DNA of 64,000 nucleotides from Crassaminicella thermophila (GCF_008152325.1 NZ_CP042243.1:1927026-1991025), one strand, 5' to 3'; shown: positions 44,747-51,982, numbered from the stretch's first letter. Numbers and translations: made by a program. The notes: generated by a model from the letters alone, not told the origin.

Positions 44747-44862
44747 TTTTCTTCCTCCTCTATTTTCCAACATGGATTTTGTTTGTAATATTCAGCCATT
44801 TCAGCATAAGCTTCTATTACTGTTCCTGTTACAACGTTTCGAAACTTAATTTTCTTAGGCAT
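44740..44862 (-). CDS. 40-aa small protein
   Basis: ATG 44862 behind GGAGGAGC. MPKKIKFRNVVTGTVIEAYA ... EEEEKC. Contains the ribosome site and overlaps the start of the SbcC-like gene. Confidence 0.5.
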   Translation of the reverse strand: MPKKIKFRNVVTGTVIEAYAEMAEYYKQNPCWKIEEEEKC

Positions 44863-45154
44863 GCTTGCTCCTCCTAAACTTACCCGACCTCTTATAATAC
44901 TTCCTGGTCCTCTTTATTGCTCTCTCAAATTTCTCGTAGGCTTCTTCTAACTCTTTTTTCACTTCTTCTCCAATGTACCCATGTGCGGGACCATCATAGA
45001 AACATTTTCTCCCTAACGTTAGTATCAATCTCCCATATGACCAGTGTTCTAAAAATCCACATCTATCACATCTTTCGATAGTTCCTACAGTTCCAAAATC
45101 ATATTCACTCCAACTATCTGTATATAACTCATTTCCACACACTTTACATTTCAC
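44855..45154 (-). CDS. Zinc-ribbon phage protein
   Basis: 99 aa, GTG start overlapping the upstream stop (GTGA). CKVCGNELY and CDRCGFLEHW form a zinc ribbon; the C-terminus is very basic (RAIKRTRKYYKRSGKFRRSK). Nucleic-acid binding is likely. Confidence 0.6.
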   Translation of the reverse strand: MKCKVCGNELYTDSWSEYDFGTVGTIERCDRCGFLEHWSYGRLILTLGRKCFYDGPAHGYIGEEVKKELEEAYEKFERAIKRTRKYYKRSGKFRRSKHA

Positions 45155-45291
45155 GCTGTCACCTCTCTCATATGTTCAACTACTAGCTTGTCTACTTTCT
45201 TAGACTGTTCTTGCACTAATGGATGTTGTAGATCTTTATGTTTAGCAATCAAACGATCTAATTTCTTCTTTTCGATTTTTAAGCTATTCAT
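45151..45291 (-). CDS. 46-aa Spo0E-like two-helix protein
   Basis: ATG 45291 in the early operon. Pattern LKIEKKKLDRLIAKHKDLQH-PLVQEQSKKVDKLVVEHM follows the Spo0E-family plan (LxxLI..., then V..xSxxLDxLI), with Lys-Val in place of the usual Gln-x-Leu around the second-helix motif. If functional it would dephosphorylate a response regulator such as Spo0A; it may be only a structural look-alike. Confidence 0.55.
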   Translation of the reverse strand: MNSLKIEKKKLDRLIAKHKDLQHPLVQEQSKKVDKLVVEHMREVTA

Positions 45292-45346
45292 CTCTAGCTC
45301 CCCTTTATATTTGTATTAAATCTGTATAATCTGTTATAATACTACT

Positions 45347-45405
45347 GATGTTTATTTTTTTAGTGCACTATTTGGTTGTTGCAGCAACCTTAGTGCTTTT
45401 TTCTT
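45347..45405 (+). ncRNA. Candidate ~60-nt antisense sRNA
   Basis: Plus-strand promoter TTGTAT (45311-45316), 18-nt spacer and extended -10 TGTTATAAT (45332-45340). Transcription from about 45347 would meet a two-tier terminator GCACT-N4-GGTTG...CAACC-N2-AGTGC followed by TTTTTTCTTTTT. It runs antisense to the 3' end of the 41-aa ORF in the leftward early operon. Confidence 0.5.
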
Positions 45406-45493
45406 TTTCCTCTAGTTCATTTCTTAACAGATAGACCAGTACTAGCGGTGCTATAGTGATGAAACTTATAAAAAATATTCCCCAGTAATTCAT
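45368..45493 (-). CDS. 41-aa single-TM protein
   Basis: ATG 45493 after GAGAGGTGATG. MNYWGIFFISFITIAPLVLV then a charged tail (NELEEKEKSTKVAATTK). Its last codons overlap the terminator stem of the opposing sRNA candidate. Confidence 0.5.
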   Translation of the reverse strand: MNYWGIFFISFITIAPLVLVYLLRNELEEKEKSTKVAATTK

Positions 45494-45507
45494 ATATTCA
45501 TCACCTC

Positions 45508-45705
45508 TCACTTTCCAAGTAATTTCTGTCTCTCTACCCTTAACTCTTCGATCCTCTTTTTAATTTCAGCTTTTCTTCTAGAAATCAGTATGGCTTCTTC
45601 TGCTGTATCTCCGCCATTAGCAGGGAAATTAGCAAACTCTTCTGCGAGCTTGGTATGCTCTCGTATAATTTCAATCAGTCTATTTTCTGCTATTTCGCTA
45701 AGCAT
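45508..45705 (-). CDS. 65-aa coiled-coil protein
   Basis: MLSEIAENRLIEIIREHTKL ... RRKAEIKKRIEELRVERQKL; two long helices. Unknown early phage protein. Confidence 0.6.
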   Translation of the reverse strand: MLSEIAENRLIEIIREHTKLAEEFANFPANGGDTAEEAILISRRKAEIKKRIEELRVERQKLLGK

Positions 45706-45721
45706 TTATTTCACCCCCTCT

Positions 45722-45982
45722 CTAGGCTTGTTCTGATTCTAATTCCTTCACTATTTCAACATTTTTGAATACCCAGTTTAAAGCTACTCTTTTTAAATCA
45801 TTATGATTTACAATTGCTTCATCTAGCTCTACTTCTTCTAAAAATTCAAATTCTCCATTGTTTTCGATTTCTACTGTTAGATAAAAAGTATCTTCATCAA
45901 ATATAAATCTAAAAGTATCTATAGTAATGTAAAGCATTGTCCCTGTAAAAATCTCAAAGTTCATGTCTTTTGTTTTTATCAT
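45722..45982 (-). CDS. 86-aa early phage protein
   Basis: Beta-rich: FEIFTGTMLYITIDTFRFIF, DTFYLTVEIENNGEFEFLEE; no motif recognised. Confidence 0.55.
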   Translation of the reverse strand: MIKTKDMNFEIFTGTMLYITIDTFRFIFDEDTFYLTVEIENNGEFEFLEEVELDEAIVNHNDLKRVALNWVFKNVEIVKELESEQA

Positions 45983-45997
45983 TTTTAATCATCCTTT

Positions 45998-46792
45998 CTA
46001 AGCAACACCGTATTTAATTGCCATTTCTTTTATAATCGCTATATAAATTTCTTTAAGCCTTGTATCGTTTTCTATTACATCTAAGTTGTTTAATTTATCA
46101 ACTTTGCTTTTAGTCATTCCATTCATTAAAGCTCTGCTCTGTAAGTTTTTAAGTCTAATACTCAGCTTGCATTTTGCTCTTTCCTCTAATGCTCTATAGG
46201 ATTCATCTTTAGGATTTTTAAAATCTCCTAATTTCCTCCCTATAGCATTTAATGCTCTATTTGCTTCTTTTCTCCATTCTGATCTTGGATTTATTACTAT
46301 TACATCTCTTATTCCTTGCACTTCTTCTTTTGTTGTTACAGCTATTTCTTTTGCTACTGCTATTTCCATTCTCATAGCTTTCATTTCTTGTAATGATTGG
46401 ATCAAGACATCTTCTATGCAGACTGGTTTACTCTGCTGTAAAAATGCCTGTGCTAAAACATCTTTGGCTTTTAATTGGTACTCTACTAACTTAGTTTTGA
46501 TTTCTTCTTTTACCAAAGCTGGATTAATTGTTGCTAACCATAAAGGAAGGAAGTCTAGTTCAATCGCTAAAGTATTTTGTATCCCTCCATTTGAAGGTAG
46601 TGGCAGGGTAGACACTCCCTTTTTTAGAGTTAGATGTTCTTGTAATTTTTCTCTTTGCCTTCTGACATCTAACCCTAATCCTTCGCAAATCCACTTAACA
46701 CCTGTAAATATTTTTCCTGTACTATTGCTTTTAACAGCAACTAAAACATCACCATTAAAATTTACTTCCTTAACAACCAAATCATTTTTCAT
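45998..46792 (-). CDS. Antirepressor, P22_AR_N + ORF6C type
   Basis: 264 aa. N-terminal P22_AR_N domain (FTGVKWICEGLGLDVRRQRE; LPLWLATINPALVKEEIKTK) and C-terminal ORF6C-like domain (RALNAIGRKLGDFKNPKDES; YIAIIKEMAIKYGVA). Antirepressors of this type counteract the phage repressor. It lies in the early operon directly under the first immunity switch. Intact. Confidence 0.88.
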   Translation of the reverse strand: MKNDLVVKEVNFNGDVLVAVKSNSTGKIFTGVKWICEGLGLDVRRQREKLQEHLTLKKGVSTLPLPSNGGIQNTLAIELDFLPLWLATINPALVKEEIKTKLVEYQLKAKDVLAQAFLQQSKPVCIEDVLIQSLQEMKAMRMEIAVAKEIAVTTKEEVQGIRDVIVINPRSEWRKEANRALNAIGRKLGDFKNPKDESYRALEERAKCKLSIRLKNLQSRALMNGMTKSKVDKLNNLDVIENDTRLKEIYIAIIKEMAIKYGVA

Positions 46793-46980
46793 CTTTCGTT
46801 CCCCCTTTGTTCTTCTTTTTTTAATTCCTCAATAAACTGCTTGTATATTATCGCTTTCTCTTTATCGGTCAAATCATTTTCTTTAGCATATTGATCAACT
46901 CTATTTCGAATAATATAGAAAATTTGCTCTGTTAATATCTCAGATGCATCTTTTATAGATCCATGTATGATAACCTTCAA
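46789..46980 (-). CDS. 63-aa early protein
   Basis: MKVIIHGSIKDASEILTEQI ... KEEQRGNER, helical, GGAGGGGG ribosome site; overlaps the antirepressor start by 4 nt. Unknown. Confidence 0.6.
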   Translation of the reverse strand: MKVIIHGSIKDASEILTEQIFYIIRNRVDQYAKENDLTDKEKAIIYKQFIEELKKEEQRGNER

Positions 46981-47026
46981 TGCACCCCCTCCTCTTATTA
47001 AATTTTTATGAATTTTCTAGTTTGTA

Positions 47027-47224
47027 CTATTCATCACAATTAAATAAAACTGATACATGAACGTCTAAAGCTTTTGCTAATCTACAAAGTATAGTCATAG
47101 AAACATTTTTCTTTTTACCTGCTTCCAGTTCACTCAAATAACTTTGGCTTACTCCTGATCTTCTTGCTAGTTCTGTAATCCTTATCCCTACTTCTTCTCG
47201 AACTTCTTTAATACATAGTTTCAT
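47027..47224 (-). CDS. Xre-family HTH regulator (second gene of early operon)
   Basis: 65 aa, LCIKEVREEVGIRITELARR, SGVSQSYLSELEAGKKKNVS. Co-oriented with and downstream of the Cro-like gene of switch A; probably modulates early transcription. Confidence 0.8.
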   Translation of the reverse strand: MKLCIKEVREEVGIRITELARRSGVSQSYLSELEAGKKKNVSMTILCRLAKALDVHVSVLFNCDE

Positions 47225-47309
47225 CTATTTCAACTCCTGTTTTGTCTATTGCCCCCTTTGTTTCCAAGAATTACAGCTATTTTTGAATTATTAATGTGGA
47301 ATACTATAT

Positions 47310-47516
47310 CTAAGCTGATTGGTCTTTTAACAGTTCGGTTAATGGTATTTTTAAGGCTTTAGCAATTTTCTCTAATTTAGGTATTGGTGGTACTATTACT
47401 CCATTTTCATAACGACTGATCACTGTTTGTTCTATTGAAGTTATTTCAGATAATTTTACTTGTGTGATGCCTTGTTTATTTCTAAAGTGCTTAATTCGTT
47501 CTCCTATATTTCTCAA
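47310..47516 (-). CDS. Cro-like HTH regulator, switch A
   Basis: 68 aa: IGERIKHFRNKQGITQVKLS, EITSIEQTVISRYENGVIVP. Divergent from the repressor at 47676, sharing an intergenic region with three operator-like sites. First gene of the leftward early operon. Confidence 0.8.
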   Translation of the reverse strand: MRNIGERIKHFRNKQGITQVKLSEITSIEQTVISRYENGVIVPPIPKLEKIAKALKIPLTELLKDQSA

Positions 47517-47544
47517 AACATGAACCTCCTTTCAATTATTATTA

Positions 47545-47666
47545 TATTCGTTTTACGTATATTGTCAATATAAATTATGCGTATTTAGTATATTTTTTAT
47601 TCAATATTTGTTTATTTTTCATTATTGGGTTATTATGGATATAAATAAATATGCTTTTAACGCATA
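47545..47666. promoter_or_regulatory. Switch A operators (three sites)
   Basis: TATTCGTTTTACGTATA (47545-47561), TATGCGTATTTAGTATA (47576-47592), TATGCTTTTAACGCATA (47650-47666). All are 17-bp imperfect palindromes of the form TATKC-N7-GYATA between the divergent genes. Confidence 0.7.
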
Positions 47667-47675
47667 GATAATAAG

Positions 47676-47993
47676 GTGATTAAATTGTTTGATATCGGTT
47701 CTCGCATTCGTAATATAAGGAAACAAAATAAGATGAATATGACTGAGTTAGCTAAAAAAATTAATCTAACTCAACCTCAATTGAGCCGTATCGAAAACAA
47801 TGTAAATATGGTTCAATTTGATACTTTGGAAAAAATTTGCAAAGTATTTAACATATCTTTATCTGAATTTTTCAAAGATCATGATTCTAACAACATTTCT
47901 ATTGATGATGTTATTAAAGAACTTCAAGGCCTTACACCTTCCCAGCTTGAAGCTATTAAAATAACTATTAAAGCTATGAAGGAAGGTAAATAG
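47676..47993 (+). CDS. CI-like repressor, switch A
   Basis: 105 aa. HTH domain IGSRIRNIRKQNKMNMTELA, KKINLTQPQLSRIENNVNMV; C-terminal dimerisation-type tail LQGLTPSQLEAIKITIKAMK. No protease domain, so not RecA-cleavable. Same architecture as the repressors of switches B and C, with a different recognition helix. Confidence 0.85.
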   Translation: MIKLFDIGSRIRNIRKQNKMNMTELAKKINLTQPQLSRIENNVNMVQFDTLEKICKVFNISLSEFFKDHDSNNISIDDVIKELQGLTPSQLEAIKITIKAMKEGK

Positions 47994-47994
47994 C

Positions 47995-48353
47995 GTGTAT
48001 TTAATTGTTCATTATTTTCTTTTAAGGACTTTAGTAATTTATAATGTTAAAAGTATTGGTTTTCTAGGTGTAGTCCCAATGTTTTTTGATGATGTATGCA
48101 AAAAAACTTGGTTTTTACCTATTTCAAAAGAACATAAACAAATTCAACTTATTGTATTAAACGTTTAGGTCTCATAAATCTTGCTCAACAAAAATATGGT
48201 GATAATAACGAAGAAGAAACTTTTATCATTCACTTAACTAATAAAGGTTGGGAATATTACCATAAAAAACGCTCTAGTATCTCGTTACTTATTTTTCAAT
48301 GTTTTTGGAATATTACTATCCTTTTAATTGGTTACTATTTAGGCAAACACTAA
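47995..48353 (+). pseudogene. Membrane-anchored protein gene, frameshifted
   Basis: GTG 47995 directly after repressor A. First frame VYLIVHYFLLRTLVIYNVKS ... FLPISKEHKQIQL stops at 48168. A one-base change near 48145-48160 continues as YCIKRLGLINLAQQKYGDNN ... IHLTNKGWEYYHKKR and a C-terminal TM (FWNITILLIGYYLG) to 48353. Looks like a winged-helix-type protein with a TM tail; cargo of switch A. Confidence 0.55.
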
Positions 48354-48532
48354 AAGAATATTTCTAGTATCCGCCCAAAGATTATTCCAAAAATTATTCC
48401 AAATATAAACACTACTACTCTATTATGTAAGTACATGGAGTTTTCTGCTTCTATACATCTAATAGCCATGAATCTCATATCTATTTGTCTCATTTGTTGC
48501 TCCAGTTTTTTAATCCTCTGCTCTAAATCCAT
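48350..48532 (-). CDS. 60-aa coiled coil plus TM protein under switch B
   Basis: MDLEQRIKKLEQQMRQIDMR then a C-terminal TM (VVVFIFGIIFGIIFGRILEI). First gene downstream of Cro-like B, after the repeated leader with GGAGGG. Possible small exclusion or antiholin-type protein; function unknown. Confidence 0.6.
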   Translation of the reverse strand: MDLEQRIKKLEQQMRQIDMRFMAIRCIEAENSMYLHNRVVVFIFGIIFGIIFGRILEIFF

Positions 48533-48537
48533 CTTCT

Positions 48538-48594
48538 TCCCTCCTTTACCAAAATTTACAGCTATTTTTGTGTTGTTAAGTGTGAGAAAATAAG
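48538..48594 (-). repeat. Leader repeat, copy 1 (after Cro-like B)
   Basis: About 57 bp nearly identical to 51119-51177 (after Cro-like D). Core on the minus strand is AACACAAAAATAGCTGTAAA followed by TYTTGGTAAAGGAGG. A weaker relative is at about 47250-47290 (after Cro-like A). Confidence 0.75.
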
Positions 48595-48810
48595 TTAAGC
48601 AGTATTCTTATCACCAATAAGTGATAGTTCTATTTTATACCCTAGACCATCTGCTAATTTTTGTAGTGTATCTATGCTAGGAGTAGTTTTAAAGTTTTCT
48701 ATGTTTGAAATATGTTTTTGACTTATACCTGTTTTATTTGATAACTCAACCATTGTAATCCTATTTTTAATACGTATACTTTTTAAATTATTAATTATCT
48801 CATTAATCAT
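48595..48810 (-). CDS. Cro-like HTH regulator, switch B
   Basis: 71 aa: NNLKSIRIKNRITMVELSNK, TGISQKHISNIENFKTTPSI. Divergent from the repressor at 48977 across three TATCAC-type operators. Confidence 0.8.
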   Translation of the reverse strand: MINEIINNLKSIRIKNRITMVELSNKTGISQKHISNIENFKTTPSIDTLQKLADGLGYKIELSLIGDKNTA

Positions 48811-48845
48811 ATTATCACCCCCTAGTTATTTTATCGGTTTAATAT

Positions 48846-48937
48846 TATCACCTATTAGTTATAATGTCAACTATATTTTTATCACTTTTAGGTGATATTA
48901 TTCAAAATTTATTGAAATCTATATACTAAAAGTGATA
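48846..48937. promoter_or_regulatory. Switch B operators (three sites)
   Basis: TATCACCTATTAGTTATA (48846-48863), TATCACTTTTAGGTGATA (48880-48897, near-perfect palindrome) and TATACTAAAAGTGATA (48922-48937). Sequence class differs from switches A and C. Confidence 0.72.
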
Positions 48938-48976
48938 TTATTTTCTTATAACCCTAAGGTTATGGAGGTATAAAAA

Positions 48977-49285
48977 ATGCTGAATATTGGTTTAAAAATT
49001 CGTGAATTACGCAAATCTCTTGGTATGACATCTAGTCAATTAGCTTCTAAAATAGGTGTAGCTCAAAGTTTCATATCTGGTATTGAAAATGGTTCTAAAA
49101 AATGTTCTTTAGAGAATCTATATAAAATTTGTAGTGTTCTTAATATTTCTTTATCAGAATTCTTTTCAGATAGCTCTGATGCTCTCAGTGATGATTTAAG
49201 AGAACTTTTAGATAGTGCTAAAGGTTTATCCCCTGAACAAATCAAAGCCTTTACAGAAGTCTTTAAAACGATTCAGAAAGGATGA
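48977..49285 (+). CDS. CI-like repressor, switch B
   Basis: 102 aa. IGLKIRELRKSLGMTSSQLA, SKIGVAQSFISGIENGSKKC; tail AKGLSPEQIKAFTEVFKTIQ. Paralogue of repressors A and C. RBS TGGAGG. Overlaps or abuts the downstream coiled-coil gene, so the two are co-expressed in the lysogen. Confidence 0.85.
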   Translation: MLNIGLKIRELRKSLGMTSSQLASKIGVAQSFISGIENGSKKCSLENLYKICSVLNISLSEFFSDSSDALSDDLRELLDSAKGLSPEQIKAFTEVFKTIQKG

Positions 49286-49290
49286 TTAAA

Positions 49291-49614
49291 ATGTCAAATG
49301 AAGAAAAAATATTAAACTTACTTGAACAAATGCAAAAAGATATCAGCACTCTTAAAGAAGGTCAAACACATACCAATCAACGCCTTGATAACATTGAATC
49401 TGAAATCAAAAATCTCAGAACTGATGTAACAAGTCTTAAGCAAGGACAACAAGAAATCAAAGATCATCTTATTGAATTAGACACTAAAAATGCCAATAGA
49501 CATCTAGAAATTATTGATAAACTTTCTGACGATATTGCTTTTATCAAACATAAAGAATTTAAAAACGAAGAAGATATTTTTAAATTAAAGAAAAATCTTC
49601 AAATTATTAAATAA
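49291..49614 (+). CDS. Coiled-coil protein (paralogue 1 of 3)
   Basis: About 107 aa from ATG 49291 with AAAGGATG upstream. Heptad-rich (LLEQMQKDISTLKEGQTHTN; LKQGQQEIKDHLIELDTKNA). Clearly related to proteins at 53460 (phage) and 55930 (host flank), sharing the LKEGQ...TNxRL and IKxHLIxLDTKNAN segments. Cytosolic rod; function unknown. Lysogen-expressed with repressor B. Confidence 0.75.
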   Translation: MSNEEKILNLLEQMQKDISTLKEGQTHTNQRLDNIESEIKNLRTDVTSLKQGQQEIKDHLIELDTKNANRHLEIIDKLSDDIAFIKHKEFKNEEDIFKLKKNLQIIK

Positions 49615-49639
49615 ACTGGACATTGTTCGGTTTATTTTT
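49613..49639 (+). terminator. Intrinsic terminator
   Basis: AAACTG / CGGTTT stem followed by ATTTTTTT, after the coiled-coil gene. Confidence 0.6.
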
Positions 49640-49657
49640 TTGCCTTTATTCTATAAG

Positions 49658-50344
49658 TTAATTAGCTATTTCAAATATTGATAACTGATTAACTTGCCTG
49701 TCAGATTTAATGATCCTTATAGATTCATCAATGATATTCAAAGAATTTACTAATGTTTCTACTGGTATATCTTCCCATTTCTCTCCACCTAATTTAATTA
49801 GCACTCTCTGTTTTACAAGTTCATATTCTTCATCTGCCTTATCAATTCCAAGTCTTTTCTTGATATACTTGCAGATATTTTGCTTTTCTTTACTTAAAGG
49901 TCTAAAATATTGGGAACACTTTTCCTCTATCTGATTGATTTTATCTGTTACTATTTCATCAACTAAACTTGTCATTTCAACTTTCATTGCATTAAATATC
50001 TTCTGTTGCAGTTTTACTTCTGTTACATACATTCCATTTTTACGAATTGATGGCAGAACTTCATCGAATACCCATTTTTCAAATCTTTCTGCACTAGGTA
50101 ACTCTGACTTAATAATTAGTCTATAAATATCGCCTTCTGGAATTACATTAGTTTCTTGAATTCCACCTTTTGAAGGTATTCCCGCTTTGGTAATACCTTT
50201 ACAATGTTGAATTACAGCTTTACTAGGATTTTTATATCCTAATGCTCTAGCTACATCTACTCCAACTGCATAAGGCTTCTTATTGATTTCAACCATTCTA
50301 ACTTGTCCAAATTCACTGCTTTGAAAAATTTGCAAATCGTTCAT
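49658..50344 (-). CDS. BRO-N/ORF6C-type antirepressor under switch C
   Basis: 228 aa. BRO-N domain: GQVRMVEINKKPYAVGVDVA, RALGYKNPSKAVIQHC, IPEGDIYRLIIKSELPSAER and FEKWVFDEVLPSIRKNGMYV; C-terminal ORF6C-like region. First and only gene after Cro-like C, with ribosome site AAAGGAGGAC. Expected to antagonise a repressor when the switch flips. Confidence 0.88.
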   Translation of the reverse strand: MNDLQIFQSSEFGQVRMVEINKKPYAVGVDVARALGYKNPSKAVIQHCKGITKAGIPSKGGIQETNVIPEGDIYRLIIKSELPSAERFEKWVFDEVLPSIRKNGMYVTEVKLQQKIFNAMKVEMTSLVDEIVTDKINQIEEKCSQYFRPLSKEKQNICKYIKKRLGIDKADEEYELVKQRVLIKLGGEKWEDIPVETLVNSLNIIDESIRIIKSDRQVNQLSIFEIAN

Positions 50345-50385
50345 CTTTTGTCCTCCTTTAAAATTTGATAATTTGTATAAACTAA

Positions 50386-50577
50386 TTATGCAGTGTCTAA
50401 TAGGTCGGTCAATTCAATCTCTAAGGCTGTTGCTAGTTTTCTTAGAGTGTTTAATGAAGGGTTGCTTGCTTTACCATTTTCTAAATCAGCAATATAACCT
50501 ATAGCTACACTGCTTTTAACTGATAACTTTTGAAGTGTTAACCCTTTTTGTATTCTTATTGCTTTCAGCTTTTTCAA
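50386..50577 (-). CDS. Cro-like HTH regulator, switch C
   Basis: 63 aa: KKLKAIRIQKGLTLQKLSVK, SSVAIGYIADLENGKASNPS. Divergent from the repressor at 50767; three TTCGTT-type operators between. Confidence 0.8.
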   Translation of the reverse strand: MKKLKAIRIQKGLTLQKLSVKSSVAIGYIADLENGKASNPSLNTLRKLATALEIELTDLLDTA

Positions 50578-50610
50578 ACTATCACCTCCAAAGCTGTTGT
50601 CTATATTATA

Positions 50611-50752
50611 TTCGTTTTTAGCGAATTTTATAAATGTTGTATACTCGTTTATAACGAATATATTGTTGTTTATCTTTCTTTCCCTCTTATTTACTTGATT
50701 TTTCTTAAAATTTCATTTAATATTAATTTATAATATTTCGTTTTAAACGAAA
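50611..50752. promoter_or_regulatory. Switch C operators (three sites)
   Basis: TTCGTTTTTAGCGAA (50611-50625), CTCGTTTATAACGAA (50644-50658) and the perfect palindrome TTTCGTTTTAAACGAAA (50736-50752). Consensus TTCGTTTWWAACGAA. Confidence 0.8.
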
Positions 50753-50766
50753 AAAGAGGTGTTATT

Positions 50767-51078
50767 ATGAATAATTTTATTGGTAATCGTATAAGGTTCT
50801 TAAGAAAACAAATGAATTTAACTATGAAGCAGTTAGCTGATAAGTTAAATAGTTCTGCTGGTTTCATTAGCGATATAGAAAATAATAAAAGTATGCCATC
50901 TATACCAAAATTAATAGAAATTTGTAATGTTTTAAATATCACTCTTTCGGATTTTTTTAACGAAAGCACAGAACCAATAACACTAACTCCAGAACTTAAA
51001 GAATTGGTACGTCATGCTAAAAACCTAACTCCAGAACAGCTAGAACAATTAACCAAGTTCATCAGAACATTAAAATAA
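50767..51078 (+). CDS. CI-like repressor, switch C
   Basis: 103 aa: IGNRIRFLRKQMNLTMKQLA, DKLNSSAGFISDIENNKSMP; tail KNLTPEQLEQLTKFIRTLK. AAAAGAGGTG ribosome site directly after the third operator. Paralogue of repressors A and B. Confidence 0.85.
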   Translation: MNNFIGNRIRFLRKQMNLTMKQLADKLNSSAGFISDIENNKSMPSIPKLIEICNVLNITLSDFFNESTEPITLTPELKELVRHAKNLTPEQLEQLTKFIRTLK

Positions 51079-51079
51079 A

Positions 51080-51115
51080 CAACTCCCTTCGATCTACGAT
51101 TTGTAACTTATTCAT
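51080..51115 (-). pseudogene. Beheaded antirepressor start (switch D remnant)
   Basis: After the leader repeat and AAAGGAGGACAAAAG, an ATG (51115) opens MNKLQIVDRRE, the typical beginning of BRO/KilA-type phage antirepressors, and then runs into the end of repressor C sequence. The rest of the gene is missing, which marks a recombination joint between switches C and D. Confidence 0.6.
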
Positions 51116-51118
51116 CTT

Positions 51119-51177
51119 TTGTCCTCCTTTACCAAGATTTACAGCTATTTTTGTGTTGTTACGTGTGAGAAAATATA
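51119..51177 (-). repeat. Leader repeat, copy 2 (after Cro-like D)
   Basis: Nearly identical to 48538-48594; differs at only a few positions over about 57 bp. Includes AATAGCTGTAAATCTTGG then TAAAGGAGG. Confidence 0.75.
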
Positions 51178-51178
51178 G

Positions 51179-51409
51179 TTAGGCGATACCATCTTTTTGT
51201 AAATCTTGATTGCCACAATTGGTAAAAAAAATATCATTTACAGATTTATTAAAAATGCTTGATATTTTTAATGCTATATCTAAACTTGGTATACTTTTAC
51301 TATTCTCAATAGAATTAATCGTATTTCTACTTACTCCAACTTTTTTTGCTAACTCCATTTGAGATAAATTATGCTTTGCGCGAAGAATTTTAAGATTGTT
51401 GGAATACAC
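51179..51409 (-). CDS. Cro-like HTH regulator, switch D
   Basis: 76 aa: SNNLKILRAKHNLSQMELAK, KVGVSRNTINSIENSKSIPS, with the C-terminal SSIFNKSVNDIFF of YgzD-type small regulators. Divergent from the repressor at 51539. TGTAAATC / GATTTGCA half-sites near 51440-51475 are weak operator candidates. Confidence 0.8.
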   Translation of the reverse strand: MYSNNLKILRAKHNLSQMELAKKVGVSRNTINSIENSKSIPSLDIALKISSIFNKSVNDIFFTNCGNQDLQKDGIA

Positions 51410-51538
51410 GTTTTACACCTCCTTTAATTTTATTGTAAATCTTGTTTGTCGTCTTGTCAAGTATGATTTGCATTTTTTTAATAAATTATTCGTTGTTTTT
51501 GGAAATTATGTATTACAATATACACAAGGGGTGAAAAT

Positions 51539-51982
51539 ATGGATTTGAAAAAACTCGGTCATCTTTTACAAACAAAAAGAAAAGAATTAAACTTATCTAT
51601 TCGAAAAGCTTCAGAATTGATTGGCATTAGTCATACCTATTTATCCAATTTAGAAAAAGCTAACGATCCACGAAGTGGTGCTCCAGTAAAGCCCACATTA
51701 GAAACTCTTAAATTGATTAGCAACGCATATAAAATTGATTTAAATGTACTAATGGATATTTCTGGATATGCCTCATTCTTACAAACTAATCGCTTAGCTG
51801 AAAATACGTTTAAAGAAACAGCAACTCAACATAAACCTACTAAAAAAGAAAAAATTGCTGAAGAACTAATACAAGTACTAGTTGATGCTGGTGAACTTAA
51901 GCCTGGTGAAGAGCTTTCTGAAGAAAAAAGAGAAAGACTTTTCAAAATGATAAAAAAAGCAATTGAATTATCTAAATTATAA
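51539..51982 (+). CDS. HTH repressor, switch D
   Basis: 147 aa. HTH LGHLLQTKRKELNLSIRKAS, ELIGISHTYLSNLEKANDPR, PTLETLKLISNAYKIDLNVL; C-terminal region ELIQVLVDAGELKPGEELSE. No protease domain. Different family from repressors A-C. Followed by a terminator; an SOS-controlled small gene converges on it. Confidence 0.83.
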   Translation: MDLKKLGHLLQTKRKELNLSIRKASELIGISHTYLSNLEKANDPRSGAPVKPTLETLKLISNAYKIDLNVLMDISGYASFLQTNRLAENTFKETATQHKPTKKEKIAEELIQVLVDAGELKPGEELSEEKRERLFKMIKKAIELSKL

